Source: Roseinatronobacter sp052379845 (GTDB taxonomy: Bacteria; Pseudomonadota; Alphaproteobacteria; Rhodobacterales; Rhodobacteraceae). From it: a stretch of 64,000 bases of DNA. The position numbers and the translations under genes were made by a program. Positions 43,332 to 51,085 of the stretch are shown in pieces. Below the pieces are notes generated by a model. The model saw nothing but the letters and a program-made list of their open reading frames with translations, was not told where the DNA came from and ran no database searches. The stretch lies in assembly GCA_052379845.1 (NCBI GenBank), contig JBQTCF010000021.1; one strand, written 5' to 3'. The number at the start of each line of letters is the position of its first letter. Within the stretch, counting starts at the first letter, position 1.

Positions 43332-44168
43332 ATGACCCAAGGTTCACCGCACAGGCCCCGATACCATGTTCCCACAGGGGGGTTACCGCCACAGTCGCAA
43401 CTGACGACCGACCGCGCCATGTTCACCGAAGCCTTCGTGGTTATCCCCAAAGGCACATTGTCGGATATTGTGACCAGTTGCCTGCCCTTCTGGACCGGGG
43501 CGCGGTTCTGGGTGCTGGCCCGCCCGCTAAGCGGGTTTGCCGAAACATTCTCGCAATATATTGTCGAACTGGCGCCCGATGGTGGCAGTGACCGCCCCGA
43601 AACCGACCCCCACGCCGAAGGGGCGCTGTTTGTCGTGGAAGGGGGGCTGACGCTGACAGTAAACGGGACCACCCACGACCTGACGACGGGCGGTTTTGCC
43701 TTTGTGCCCGCAGGCAGCGACTGGACAGTGCGCAACCCCAACGGGGCGAAGGCGGTGTTTCACTGGATTCGCAAACGCTATCAGGCGTTGGACGGGCTGG
43801 CCCATCCCGAAGCGTTTGTTGCGCAGGATCAGGACATCCCCCCTGCCGCCATGCCGGACACAAACGGCGCATGGGCCACGACCCGGTTCATGGACCCCGC
43901 AGATATGCGCCATGACATGCATGTTACCATCGTGACCTTGCAACCGGGCGCCAGCATTCCGTTTGACGAAACCCATGTCATGGAACACGGGCTGTATGTG
44001 TTGCAGGGCAAGGGCGTTTATCACCTGAACCAGCAATGGGTGGAAGTGGAAGCAGGGGATTTCATGTGGCTGCGCGCCTTCTGTCCGCAGGCCTGTTATG
44101 CAGGCGGCCCACAGCCGTTCCGATACCTGCTTTATAAGGACGTAAACCGCCACGCGCCGTTGCCCTGA
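43332..44168 (+). CDS. allE: (S)-ureidoglycine aminohydrolase
   Basis: This is a 278-residue bicupin enzyme of the AllE/UGHY type that removes ammonia from (S)-ureidoglycine in purine (allantoin) breakdown. The two cupin domains are visible. The C-terminal one carries the metal ligands in FDETHVMEHGLYVLQGKGVYHLNQQWVEVEAGDFMWLRAFCPQACYAGG, with Glu and His in ETHVMEHG. GAAGGAGCGC precedes the ATG. No other allantoin genes are in the window, so the pathway assignment rests on the family alone. The short span 43199-43331 holds no gene. Confidence 0.88.
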   Translation: MTQGSPHRPRYHVPTGGLPPQSQLTTDRAMFTEAFVVIPKGTLSDIVTSCLPFWTGARFWVLARPLSGFAETFSQYIVELAPDGGSDRPETDPHAEGALFVVEGGLTLTVNGTTHDLTTGGFAFVPAGSDWTVRNPNGAKAVFHWIRKRYQALDGLAHPEAFVAQDQDIPPAAMPDTNGAWATTRFMDPADMRHDMHVTIVTLQPGASIPFDETHVMEHGLYVLQGKGVYHLNQQWVEVEAGDFMWLRAFCPQACYAGGPQPFRYLLYKDVNRHAPLP

Positions 44169-44180
44169 CGCGCGCAGCGG

Positions 44181-45383
44181 TCACGGCACGCCGTCGGCAT
44201 TGGTCGAAAACGGTTCTGATTCAGCGTCTTGCTGACCGACCATGGGGTCATCAGGGGTGAACGGCCCGTCAAGGTTCATGTCAGGGGCGGCCATACCACC
44301 AAGGGCCGCGTCATAGGGGGCATCCGGCCCATCAGCATCAGTCACCGCAAAATCCGGGGCGCTGTCTGCGGTGTCAAACGCAGGCGCATCATCGCCCGCG
44401 AAGGAAATTTCCCCCGGCAGGACACGCGCAGCGGAAACCGGCAGCGTGAAGGGAACGTCATGGTCATCCAGCATTTCGCCGGGCTGCGAGGTCAGGCGCA
44501 CTGCGCGCTGGCCGCGCGCCTGCCCCAACCGCGCCTTGGCAATGACATGGCCGTTCAGCGTTTCCAGCGACAGCGCTTCCAACGCACTTTCGGGCAGGCA
44601 CAGCACATCCCCGCGCGTCAGTGTTGATACGGCGGAAAGCTTCATCTGCATGCGGCATAAAACAGCGTCAAGCTGCACTTCGCTGGCTGTGACGGTTGCA
44701 GCCAGACGCGTGCCCCAATCTTCTTTTTGCGCATCGGGCTGCGACGCGCTTGCGGGTTCGTGCACGAAGGCCATATCGGGCAGGATAAGATACAGGCTTC
44801 CTTCGCGGGGTCCTTGGGCGAATTGCACCCCCATCCGCACAATCTGATAGGGCACATCTTCCAAAAGCACACCAAGCGGGCGCGGATCATCCAGAAATGA
44901 GCCGTAAACATACCCGTCGAACTGGTCCCGCTGCGGTGCCCCGTTCAGACGCTGGGCAATGTGCTGGAACAACGAATCGATCAATGGGGCCAGCAGCGCG
45001 GCATCGGTGCGTGTGGGTTTGCGCAGTGCAGGCACGCTGTCGGAAACACGCGCCGTTGTCACTGCTTCCACCAACCCAGCCATCAGGTTGTGGCACATCA
45101 CCACCAGACCAATCTGCCCTTCCACACCATCCAGCAGGGACAAGAACATGCCCGGTTCGGCAATTTCCACAACCTCCGCCAAGCTGGCGGGATACATTTT
45201 CACCGACGTCGCCGTTGCGTCCAGCCCCCGGCGTGTCCGCGCCATACGCCCGAACGCAACACGAACTGCCCCGTCGAACACCGCGGATTCCGCATTGGCC
45301 GCAGCCCGCGCACGCGTTGCCATCCTCGCCAGAGGATTTTGCCGGTCTGTCCGGTTGGTATGTTCCGCTTCTGCCTGATCCAT
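44181..45383 (-). CDS. FliM/FliN-like SpoA-domain protein with acidic tail
   Basis: This 400-residue protein resembles FliM-type flagellar switch proteins. The SpoA domain is at residues about 245-310 (ASEVQLDAVLCRMQMKLSAVSTLTRGDVLCLPESALEALSLETLNGHVIAKARLGQARGQRAVRL), with a FliM-like middle part before it. The last 90 residues are Asp/Pro-rich and low in complexity, which is not typical of FliM. I start at MDQAEAEHTN; an ATG eight codons earlier is in frame. No other flagellar gene is nearby, so it may be an orphan switch protein of this bacterial family. It is convergent with allE. Confidence 0.7.
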   Translation of the reverse strand: MDQAEAEHTNRTDRQNPLARMATRARAAANAESAVFDGAVRVAFGRMARTRRGLDATATSVKMYPASLAEVVEIAEPGMFLSLLDGVEGQIGLVVMCHNLMAGLVEAVTTARVSDSVPALRKPTRTDAALLAPLIDSLFQHIAQRLNGAPQRDQFDGYVYGSFLDDPRPLGVLLEDVPYQIVRMGVQFAQGPREGSLYLILPDMAFVHEPASASQPDAQKEDWGTRLAATVTASEVQLDAVLCRMQMKLSAVSTLTRGDVLCLPESALEALSLETLNGHVIAKARLGQARGQRAVRLTSQPGEMLDDHDVPFTLPVSAARVLPGEISFAGDDAPAFDTADSAPDFAVTDADGPDAPYDAALGGMAAPDMNLDGPFTPDDPMVGQQDAESEPFSTNADGVP

Positions 45384-45479
45384 CGTGCATTGCCACCCGT
45401 TTGCCATTGATCATTGGCGCAAAAAGGTTAGCAAAAACTGAAATTCCCGTCAGTTAAATGCAATTTTGCGGTGTCCTTG

Positions 45480-45532
45480 CACCGCAGCGGTGCAGTTCAT
45501 AGCCGATGCACACCGCAGCGGTGGAGTTCATA
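45480..45532. repeat. Two palindromic repeats beside the lipoprotein stop
   Basis: CACCGCAGCGGTG occurs at 45480-45492 and again at 45511-45523. Each copy is an odd palindrome, with GCGGTG the reverse complement of CACCGC around a central A. Each is followed by one base and AGTTCATA, so a unit of about 22 bases is duplicated. The second copy overlaps the stop codon of the lipoprotein gene that ends at 45528. The pair lies between the FliM-like gene start and that stop, so it could be an operator or a transcription brake. Confidence 0.6.
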
Positions 45533-46133
45533 CCTGACATGCTGGCAAGGTGCGCGTGAAACCCGCGATATCATTGCGCTTACTTGCGTCGCGCAAGGGC
45601 GGCCAATCCTTGGCCACGCCCCCCCACCGGCCGGGGCTGCCAGCGACCACCTGATCGCGTTCCACCGCCTGCGCTGCAATGCGCGCCGCACAGCGCAGAT
45701 TCGTCGCGCCGTCATAAAGCCCGTTGGGATGGCTAAGGTCACAGCCGTAAAACCGCGCCGAGGTTGGCCAGATTTGCAGCAAGCCGCGATACCGCCCCCC
45801 GGCCCCTGCGGCGTCTGGCCGCCATGTGCTTTCATACCCTGCCAACCCCGAGAAAAGCGCCGTCCAGAAGGCCTTGCGCCCGTCAGCATCGGCTGATTCG
45901 TATCCGGGGCAAAAGGTGTCGATATCGTCTGGAACGGTTTCGACCAAGGCGCGCCCTTCGTGATCAAGGGCGTCAAACTTGGCGGCGGTCCACAATGTCG
46001 CCTCGGGGCGGTGGTCCCAGCGGGTGACGATTTCCGCCCCCGCGCTTTGGTCGGTGGCCTGAACCATGCAGCCCCCAAGAAGGGTCACCAGTCCGGCGAC
46101 CGCCAGCAGGCGCATAGGCATTAAACGGGTCAT
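45528..46133 (-). CDS. Lipoprotein with lytic-transglycosylase-like domain
   Basis: This protein of about 201 residues has a lipoprotein signal with the lipobox LLGGC (MRLLAVAGLVTLLGGCMV). The domain opens FDALDHEGRALVETVPDDIDTFCPGYESADADGRKAFWTALFSGLAGYESTWRPDAAG. The ESTW motif and the following GRYRGLLQIWPTSARFYGC and ATNLRCAARI match the SLT (lysozyme-like) fold, whose catalytic Glu would be in YESTW. It may cut peptidoglycan. The start is uncertain among several close ATGs (46133, 46121, 46115). It is divergent from gatB. Confidence 0.78.
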   Translation of the reverse strand: MTRLMPMRLLAVAGLVTLLGGCMVQATDQSAGAEIVTRWDHRPEATLWTAAKFDALDHEGRALVETVPDDIDTFCPGYESADADGRKAFWTALFSGLAGYESTWRPDAAGAGGRYRGLLQIWPTSARFYGCDLSHPNGLYDGATNLRCAARIAAQAVERDQVVAGSPGRWGGVAKDWPPLRDASKRNDIAGFTRTLPACQV

Positions 46134-46322
46134 CTGATATCCGAAGGTTGCACAGCGCCCTTCTGCGCTGCAGCGCGGCAGTGTCCGATTCGGCACTGAA
46201 ACACAATTCACGCCCCCGCGCCCCCCCCACAATAGGCGAAACCTTGCCCAAGCCGCCCCCTTGCTGCGCGCGCGCACTGCCGCTAGAAGGCACAAGCAGG
46301 ACAGCCACAGGAATATGCACCC

Positions 46323-47837
46323 ATGCTTGATCTGACCTATGACGCACCCGAGATCAAAACCATATCCGGCGCAACCGGAGAATGGGAACTGGTCATCGGT
46401 ATGGAAATTCATGCCCAGGTGTCCAGCCGGTCAAAGCTGTTTTCAGGGGCCTCGACCCGCTTCGGCGCGGAACCCAATTCCAACGTGGCCTTCGTGGATG
46501 CCGCAATGCCCGGCATGCTGCCGGTCGTGAACGAATTTTGCATTGAACAGGCCGTGCGCACCGGGCTGGGGCTGAAAGCGCAGATCAATCTGCGGTCTGC
46601 TTTTGACCGCAAGAATTATTTTTATCCCGATCTGCCACAGGGCTATCAGATCAGCCAGTTATACCACCCGCTGGTGGGCGAAGGCGAAGTGCTGGTGGAA
46701 ATGGGACCGGGGATTGCGCGTCTGGTGCGCATTGAACGTATCCATGTCGAACAGGATGCGGGCAAAAGCATTCATGACATGGACCCGAACATGTCTTTCG
46801 TGGACCTGAACCGCACCGGTGTCGCGCTGATGGAAATCGTCAGCCGCCCCGATATTCGCGGGCCGGAAGAAGCGGCCGCCTATGTCACCAAGCTGCGCCA
46901 GATCCTGCGCTATCTGGGCACTTGCGACGGGAATATGCAAAACGGCAATCTGCGCGCTGATGTCAACGTGTCTGTCTGCCGCCCCGGCCAGTATGAAAAA
47001 TATCAGGCCACGCAGGATTTCGGCCATCTGGGCACGCGCTGTGAAATCAAGAACATGAATTCCATGCGCTTCATTCAGGCCGCAATTGACTATGAGGCCC
47101 GCCGCCAGATTGCCATTTTGGAAGATGGCGGAAGCGTGGTGCAGGAAACCCGCCTGTATGACCCGGACCGCGGCGAAACACGGTCCATGCGGTCCAAGGA
47201 AGAAGCGCATGATTACCGCTACTTCCCCTGCCCCGACCTGCTGCCGCTGGAAATTGAACAGGCGTGGGTCGATGACATTGCCGCCAGCCTGCCGGAATTG
47301 CCCGACGAAAAGAAGGCGCGTTTCATGCGCGATTTCGGCCTGACGGATTATGACGCCAGCGTGCTGACCGCCGATGTGACCAATGCCGCATTCTTCGAGG
47401 CCGTGGCAGAAGCGGCCGGCGATGGCAAACTGTCCGCAAACTGGGTCATCAATGAATTGTTCGGCCGCCTGAAGAAAGAAGGGCATGACATCAGCGCAAG
47501 CCCTGTCAGCACCGAGCAGTTGGCGGGAATAATCAAGCTGATCAAATCAGGCGATATTTCGGGCAAGATTGCCAAGGATGTGTTTGAAATCATCTATACC
47601 GAAGGCGGCGATCCGGCGCAGATCGTGGAGGACCGCGGCCTGAAACAAGTGACCGACACTGGCGCGATTGAAAAGGCTGTGGATGATATTATTGCAGCCA
47701 ACCCCGCGCAGGTGGAAAAGGCAAAACAGAACCCCAAACTGGCAGGCTGGTTCGTCGGGCAGGTCCTGAAATCCACGGGCGGCAAGGCCAACCCCCAAGC
47801 CGTGAACGAAATTGTCGCGGCGAAACTGGGCCTGTAG
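46323..47837 (+). CDS. gatB: Aspartyl/glutamyl-tRNA amidotransferase subunit B
   Basis: GatB is the kinase/tRNA-binding part of the GatCAB complex that turns Glu-tRNA-Gln or Asp-tRNA-Asn into the amidated form; 504 residues. It opens with WELVIGMEIHAQVSSRSKLFSGA, followed by GMLPVVNEFCIEQAVRTGLGL, the family-typical stretch with YPDLPQGYQISQ. The YqeY-like tail (LSANWVINELFGRLKKEG, VEKAKQNPKLAGWFVGQVLKSTGGKANPQAVNEIV) is intact. GatA and GatC are not beside it in this window. A perfect terminator lies about 45 bases after the stop. Confidence 0.97.
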   Translation: MLDLTYDAPEIKTISGATGEWELVIGMEIHAQVSSRSKLFSGASTRFGAEPNSNVAFVDAAMPGMLPVVNEFCIEQAVRTGLGLKAQINLRSAFDRKNYFYPDLPQGYQISQLYHPLVGEGEVLVEMGPGIARLVRIERIHVEQDAGKSIHDMDPNMSFVDLNRTGVALMEIVSRPDIRGPEEAAAYVTKLRQILRYLGTCDGNMQNGNLRADVNVSVCRPGQYEKYQATQDFGHLGTRCEIKNMNSMRFIQAAIDYEARRQIAILEDGGSVVQETRLYDPDRGETRSMRSKEEAHDYRYFPCPDLLPLEIEQAWVDDIAASLPELPDEKKARFMRDFGLTDYDASVLTADVTNAAFFEAVAEAAGDGKLSANWVINELFGRLKKEGHDISASPVSTEQLAGIIKLIKSGDISGKIAKDVFEIIYTEGGDPAQIVEDRGLKQVTDTGAIEKAVDDIIAANPAQVEKAKQNPKLAGWFVGQVLKSTGGKANPQAVNEIVAAKLGL

Positions 47838-47881
47838 CACCCGCAAGGGGCTGCTGCGCGGACACGGAATAGTTGCAAAAA

Positions 47882-47905
47882 AAACACCGCCTCCGGGCGG
47901 TGTTT
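47882..47905 (+). terminator. Rho-independent terminator after gatB
   Basis: AAACACCGCC and GGCGGTGTTT form a perfect ten-base stem around the loop TCCG, starting about 45 bases after the gatB stop. The 3' arm ends in a short T-run. It would end the gatB transcript. Confidence 0.8.
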
Positions 47906-48038
47906 GTGATTTCATTGTCTGAAACCCGTTTTTGGCGTATCCGGTAGCGTCGCGTCACGGGTTTTAACCGCGCCGCACCACCAGAGCAGCACACCATCCC
48001 GGCGCAGAACATGCGCCCAAAAAGTCGAGTTGTATAAC

Positions 48039-48509
48039 ATGAACCTGTTGAAATCCGCGCTTGTCGCGCTTGCGCTTGTCGCCTCGCCCGCCCTTGCCGA
48101 AAGCCCCCGGGTGTTTGGCAGCGTTGGAACCCAGTTTTCGGTCAATTCCGCCGAAGCCCAGCTTCGCTACATCGGAGAACCGTATTTCTGGGGGTTGCAG
48201 CCCGTTGTCGGCCTGTCATTGGCGCGCAACAATTCCGGCTATGTGGGCATAGGGGCCGCATATACATGGCGCGCCCAGGACAGCGGCCTGTTCGCCCGGT
48301 TTACAGGCATGGCCGGTATTCACAAACGCGGCAGCGGGCGCAATATGGGCGGGCCTATGCAGTTTCGCACAGCGCTTGACGTGGGTGTGGCCACCGCTTC
48401 GGGCATGGAATTCGGCATCGGGTTGGACCACCGTTCCAGTGCGGCCATTTACAAACCCAATCCAGGGCTGAACACCGCCTATCTTTTCACGACTGTGCCA
48501 TTGCGCTGA
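48039..48509 (+). CDS. PagL-like lipid A deacylase family outer membrane protein
   Basis: This 156-residue protein has a signal peptide (MNLLKSALVALALVASPALA) and the beta-barrel pattern of acyloxyacyl hydrolase/PagL proteins. The catalytic His-x-Ser pair appears as DHRSS (His131, Ser133), followed by YKPNPGLN, which is the typical end of the active-site loop. PagL removes an acyl chain from lipid A in the outer membrane. A closing Glu as in Pseudomonas PagL was not seen clearly, so activity is uncertain. I use the ATG at 48039. Confidence 0.75.
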   Translation: MNLLKSALVALALVASPALAESPRVFGSVGTQFSVNSAEAQLRYIGEPYFWGLQPVVGLSLARNNSGYVGIGAAYTWRAQDSGLFARFTGMAGIHKRGSGRNMGGPMQFRTALDVGVATASGMEFGIGLDHRSSAAIYKPNPGLNTAYLFTTVPLR

Positions 48510-48604
48510 TCGTCAAGGGCCATATTGTTGCACCTTGCTGCGGTCTACCATACACGCAGCAAGGGCTATGCCCCAGTTGGTAACGCGTTAAAGACAGGAA
48601 TGCC

Positions 48605-49003
48605 ATGCAGTCTTATGAATATCTTGCAGTGCCCGCCCCCGTGAAGGGACAGAAGGTCAAAGGGCTGAAAACCCCTGCCGAACGGTATGCCCATCAGCTG
48701 ACACTTCTGCTGAATGATCTGGCCCGCGAAGGGTGGGAATACTGGCGCGCGGACTGTCTGCCCAGCGAGGAACGCAAGGGCCTGACTGGCACCACGACTG
48801 TTCACAACAACATGCTTGTGTTTCGCAGGCCAAGCGCGGAAACGCTGGCAGAGCATCCGCAATTTACAGAAACCCGCGTATCGCCAACCCTGCCTGCGGA
48901 ACCGGCGCTTGGCGTTCAATCAGGGCCGCGCCCGATACACGAATCGCGCCGCGAACCCCAATTTCGTGAAAACGCGCCGCGCAACGACACCCCCGAATAC
49001 TGA
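48605..49003 (+). CDS. DUF4177 domain protein
   Basis: This 132-residue protein has a DUF4177-type N-terminal half: MQSYEYLAVPAPVKGQKVKGLKTPAERYAHQLTLLLNDLAREGWEYWRADCLPSEERKGLTGTTTVHNNMLVFRR. The C-terminal 55 residues are Pro/Arg/Glu-rich and probably disordered. No membrane segment or signal is present. The function is unknown. It is convergent with bolA and ends one base before the bolA stop. Confidence 0.75.
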   Translation: MQSYEYLAVPAPVKGQKVKGLKTPAERYAHQLTLLLNDLAREGWEYWRADCLPSEERKGLTGTTTVHNNMLVFRRPSAETLAEHPQFTETRVSPTLPAEPALGVQSGPRPIHESRREPQFRENAPRNDTPEY

Positions 49004-49261
49004 TCAGGCCCCAATATCCAGCGAGAGCGCATGAATGCGAGCCACAAGCTCCGCACCTAATGCGGCATGAACCGCACGGTGGCGCGCCAGTCGGGACTGG
49101 TCACGAAACGCATCTGCGCGGATGACAACATTGAAATGGGTTTCCCCGCCTTCGCGCCACCCCGCGTGCCCGCGATGGCTTTCGCTGTCATCGACGACCT
49201 GCAACTGCACCGGCTTGAACGCCGCTTGCAGATTTGCCTCGATCTGATCACGAATATGCAT
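49004..49261 (-). CDS. bolA: BolA-family protein
   Basis: This 85-residue BolA-like protein has the small alpha/beta fold of a glutaredoxin partner in iron-sulfur cluster handling. It has the family's DDSESHRGHAGWREGGETHFNVVIRADAF, with the His residues that may bind a [2Fe-2S] cluster together with a monothiol glutaredoxin. The C-terminal helix ends with RIHALSLDIGA, a conserved feature. It is followed (divergently) by a J-domain protein, an order seen often in Rhodobacterales. Confidence 0.93.
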   Translation of the reverse strand: MHIRDQIEANLQAAFKPVQLQVVDDSESHRGHAGWREGGETHFNVVIRADAFRDQSRLARHRAVHAALGAELVARIHALSLDIGA

Positions 49262-49394
49262 GGTTTCACACAGCCCTCTTCTAACCTGACGAAAATATAA
49301 CTAAGCTGCTGCCTCCGAGTCGGAAAGGGCTGCGCTGCATTTTCACGACAAATACCCGACCAAGATCAGACACAGGCAACAGCAGGTTTTAGGC

Positions 49395-50030
49395 ATGGAT
49401 CGCAAATCCCCTTTTGATTTTGATATTCGCGCGTCCAGCGACAAGAAAAAACGCACGCGCGGGCGGCGTGGGATGTCGGGGGCGTGGGAAACCTCTGTCC
49501 GGCAATGCGAACATCCCGGCTGCGAGGAGTCCGGCCAGTATCGCTGCCCGAAATCGCCGGACCAACTGAACGAATACCTTTGGTTCTGCAAGGAACATGC
49601 CCGCGAATACAACCTGAAGTGGAACTACTTTGATGGGCAGAGCGAAACCGAAATGCTGGACGCGATGGAACATGACCGCGTTTGGGGGCGCGCCACGCAG
49701 CCACTGGGCAGCAAGGACGAACGCATGGCATGGCAACGCCTTGGCATCGAAGACCCCCATCAGGTGCTGGGCGACAAGGCCACGCGCAACCCCGGCAGGC
49801 CCACAAGCGGCGCGGCGTCACGCAAGCTGCCGCCGACCGAACGGCGCGCGCTGGAGATACTGGACGCCCGCGACACCTGGACCCGACCGGAGATTCGGAA
49901 GCAATATAAAAGCCTTGTGAAAGACCTGCATCCCGACCGCAATGCCGGTGCCAGAACCGACGAGGACCGTTTGCAAGAAGTCGTCTGGGCATGGGACCAG
50001 ATCAAGGAAAGCCGGAATTTCCGCGACTGA
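49395..50030 (+). CDS. J-domain protein with N-terminal Cys/His cluster
   Basis: This 211-residue protein has a C-terminal J domain that would stimulate an Hsp70; its HPD motif is His179-Pro180-Asp181 in KSLVKDLHPDRNAG. The N-terminal half has an odd Cys/His cluster (CEHPGCEESGQYRC, then FCKEH: Cys38, Cys43, Cys51, Cys65, His68) that could bind zinc. The J domain lies at the end rather than the front, unlike DnaJ. Its partner is unknown. In related genomes this gene is followed by cobS; here it is not. Confidence 0.85.
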   Translation: MDRKSPFDFDIRASSDKKKRTRGRRGMSGAWETSVRQCEHPGCEESGQYRCPKSPDQLNEYLWFCKEHAREYNLKWNYFDGQSETEMLDAMEHDRVWGRATQPLGSKDERMAWQRLGIEDPHQVLGDKATRNPGRPTSGAASRKLPPTERRALEILDARDTWTRPEIRKQYKSLVKDLHPDRNAGARTDEDRLQEVVWAWDQIKESRNFRD

Positions 50031-50606
50031 CGGGCTTGACGAATCGCGCGGCGTGCAAGGCATACCGCGCGGCGGACATGGGCTGATGGTCTGACGGCCA
50101 ATCCCCCGACCGGCACAGGCCACGCCGCAAACGCGGCGCACCCGTCCGGCCCGTGGCAAGCGTCATGTGCAGTGATCTGCGGTCACGGCCCGGCGCAACA
50201 CAGGCTTTCGTCCAGTCCCCCCCCGCCTTGCCGGTCACCCTGCGCGGCGGGATGACCACGGCCATACGCCAGAAAGCGCGCTGCCCGCCTGGCCCGACCG
50301 CGCATTGGCAGCGATATCCAGACCGTCAAGAACCCCCTCCAACTGGCGTATGGCGCGCAAGTCGGTGATGATGTCTGTGACCGTGATCCGGCGATTAGAA
50401 AATGCACTATCCGTTGCGTCACGTTCAGGCATGACAATCCCTTTCATGTTTGGGGACGAATCCCCTGCTTCCAGTGTGGACGCGGAAGCTTATGAATTGG
50501 TTATCGCTGCGAATTCTGACAGCCAGATGAAAATTTAGCGGATTATCGGCTTTTCCCTCTTGCGGCGGGAAAGGATAGTTTGTAAATCGCGCTTACCGAG
50601 AACGGG
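50031..50606. other. Gene-poor stretch between the J-domain gene and tRNA-Gly
   Basis: Only one small reading frame (50235-50432, described separately) looks plausible. The rest shows no coding pattern or known RNA. In Rhodobacterales I recall cobS near this position; nothing resembling it is left here. AT content rises just before the tRNA gene, which suits its promoter. Confidence 0.45.
50235..50432 (-). CDS. Hypothetical 65-residue protein
   Basis: I do not recognise this frame. It codes for 65 residues, has AAAGGG seven bases before its ATG, and begins MPERDATDSAFSNRRITVTDIITDLRAIRQLEGVLDGLDIAANARSG. The first 45 residues look like a genuine, moderately acidic soluble protein; the end (ALSGVWPWSSRRAG) is less natural and may be a degraded tail. 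It stands alone on the opposite strand from its neighbours. It could be a remnant of a longer gene. Confidence 0.4.
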   Translation of the reverse strand: MPERDATDSAFSNRRITVTDIITDLRAIRQLEGVLDGLDIAANARSGQAGSALSGVWPWSSRRAG

Positions 50607-50681
50607 GCGGGCGTAGCTCAGGGGTAGAGCATAACCTTGCCAAGGTTAGGGTCGTGAGTTCGAATCTCATCGCCCGCTCCA
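50607..50681 (+). tRNA. tRNA-Gly(GCC)
   Basis: All arms are visible. GCGGGCG pairs with CGCCCGC at the acceptor, the D arm is GCTC-aggggta-GAGC, the anticodon stem TAACC pairs with GGTTA around the loop TTGCCAA (anticodon GCC), and the T arm holds the GTTCGAATC core. The CCA end is encoded at 50679-50681. A strong terminator follows. Confidence 0.97.
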
Positions 50682-50693
50682 ATTTCGAAAACA

Positions 50694-50716
50694 GGCGGCC
50701 TTCGGGCCGCCTTTTT
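50694..50716 (+). terminator. Terminator after tRNA-Gly
   Basis: GGCGGCC and GGCCGCC form a perfect stem around the stable tetraloop TTCG, followed directly by TTTTT. It lies 12 bases after the encoded CCA end. Confidence 0.9.
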
Positions 50717-50880
50717 CGTTTTTCGCCCCGGATTCCCCCCACACCCTACATGCCCCTTTTGTGCCCGCCCGTGATGATGGCCGTCGCAAAAAGGTCAAGA
50801 TGTTTTTCAATCTAAACGCGCAAATATTTCCGTTGACGGACACCCCCTTCATACGTCAGATTGTGGATGTCGCCGCAAGA

Positions 50881-50898
50881 CCCACTAGATGTAGTGAA
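50881..50898. promoter_or_regulatory. Candidate NrdR box upstream of nrdJ
   Basis: CACTA-gatg-TAGTG (50883-50896) is a perfect five-base inverted repeat that matches the core of the NrdR box (ACACTATATATAGTGT-like). It lies about 190 bases before nrdJ. NrdR normally represses ribonucleotide reductase genes and usually binds two boxes; I found only one clear box. Confidence 0.5.
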
Positions 50899-50951
50899 TC
50901 CATCCACGACATGAAGGTGGGCAACGGGACAGGGAATAGGAAAAGCCAATA

Positions 50952-51037
50952 CGCAAAACACCGGGAAACACCACCGGTGAAACCCGCGTTTTGTGCCATG
51001 TCTGGCCCCTGCCCCTTGAAATTGCGGCAAATTCAAG
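50952..51037 (+). other. Structured leader RNA region of nrdJ
   Basis: Two hairpins can be drawn. The first pairs CGCAAAAC (50952-50959) with GTTTTGTG (50988-50995) and, inside it, ACCGG with CCGGT. The second pairs CTTGAA-a-TTG (51015-51024) with CAA-a-TTCAAG (51028-51037) around the loop CGG. Both lie between the NrdR box and the nrdJ start. Neither is followed by a T-run, so they are not simple terminators. Confidence 0.4.
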
Positions 51038-51085
51038 CGGGCATGACCCGTAAAACCGTGAAGCGAAAAAAGGGACGTCAGGCAG

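Noticed and set aside
50930..51060. Possible cobalamin riboswitch upstream of nrdJ (GGGAA ... GGTGAAA ... CCCGC fragments)
   Set aside because: The core B12-box segments are not in the right order or complete, and B12 repression would make little sense for a B12-dependent enzyme. The fragments fit the hairpin pairing better.
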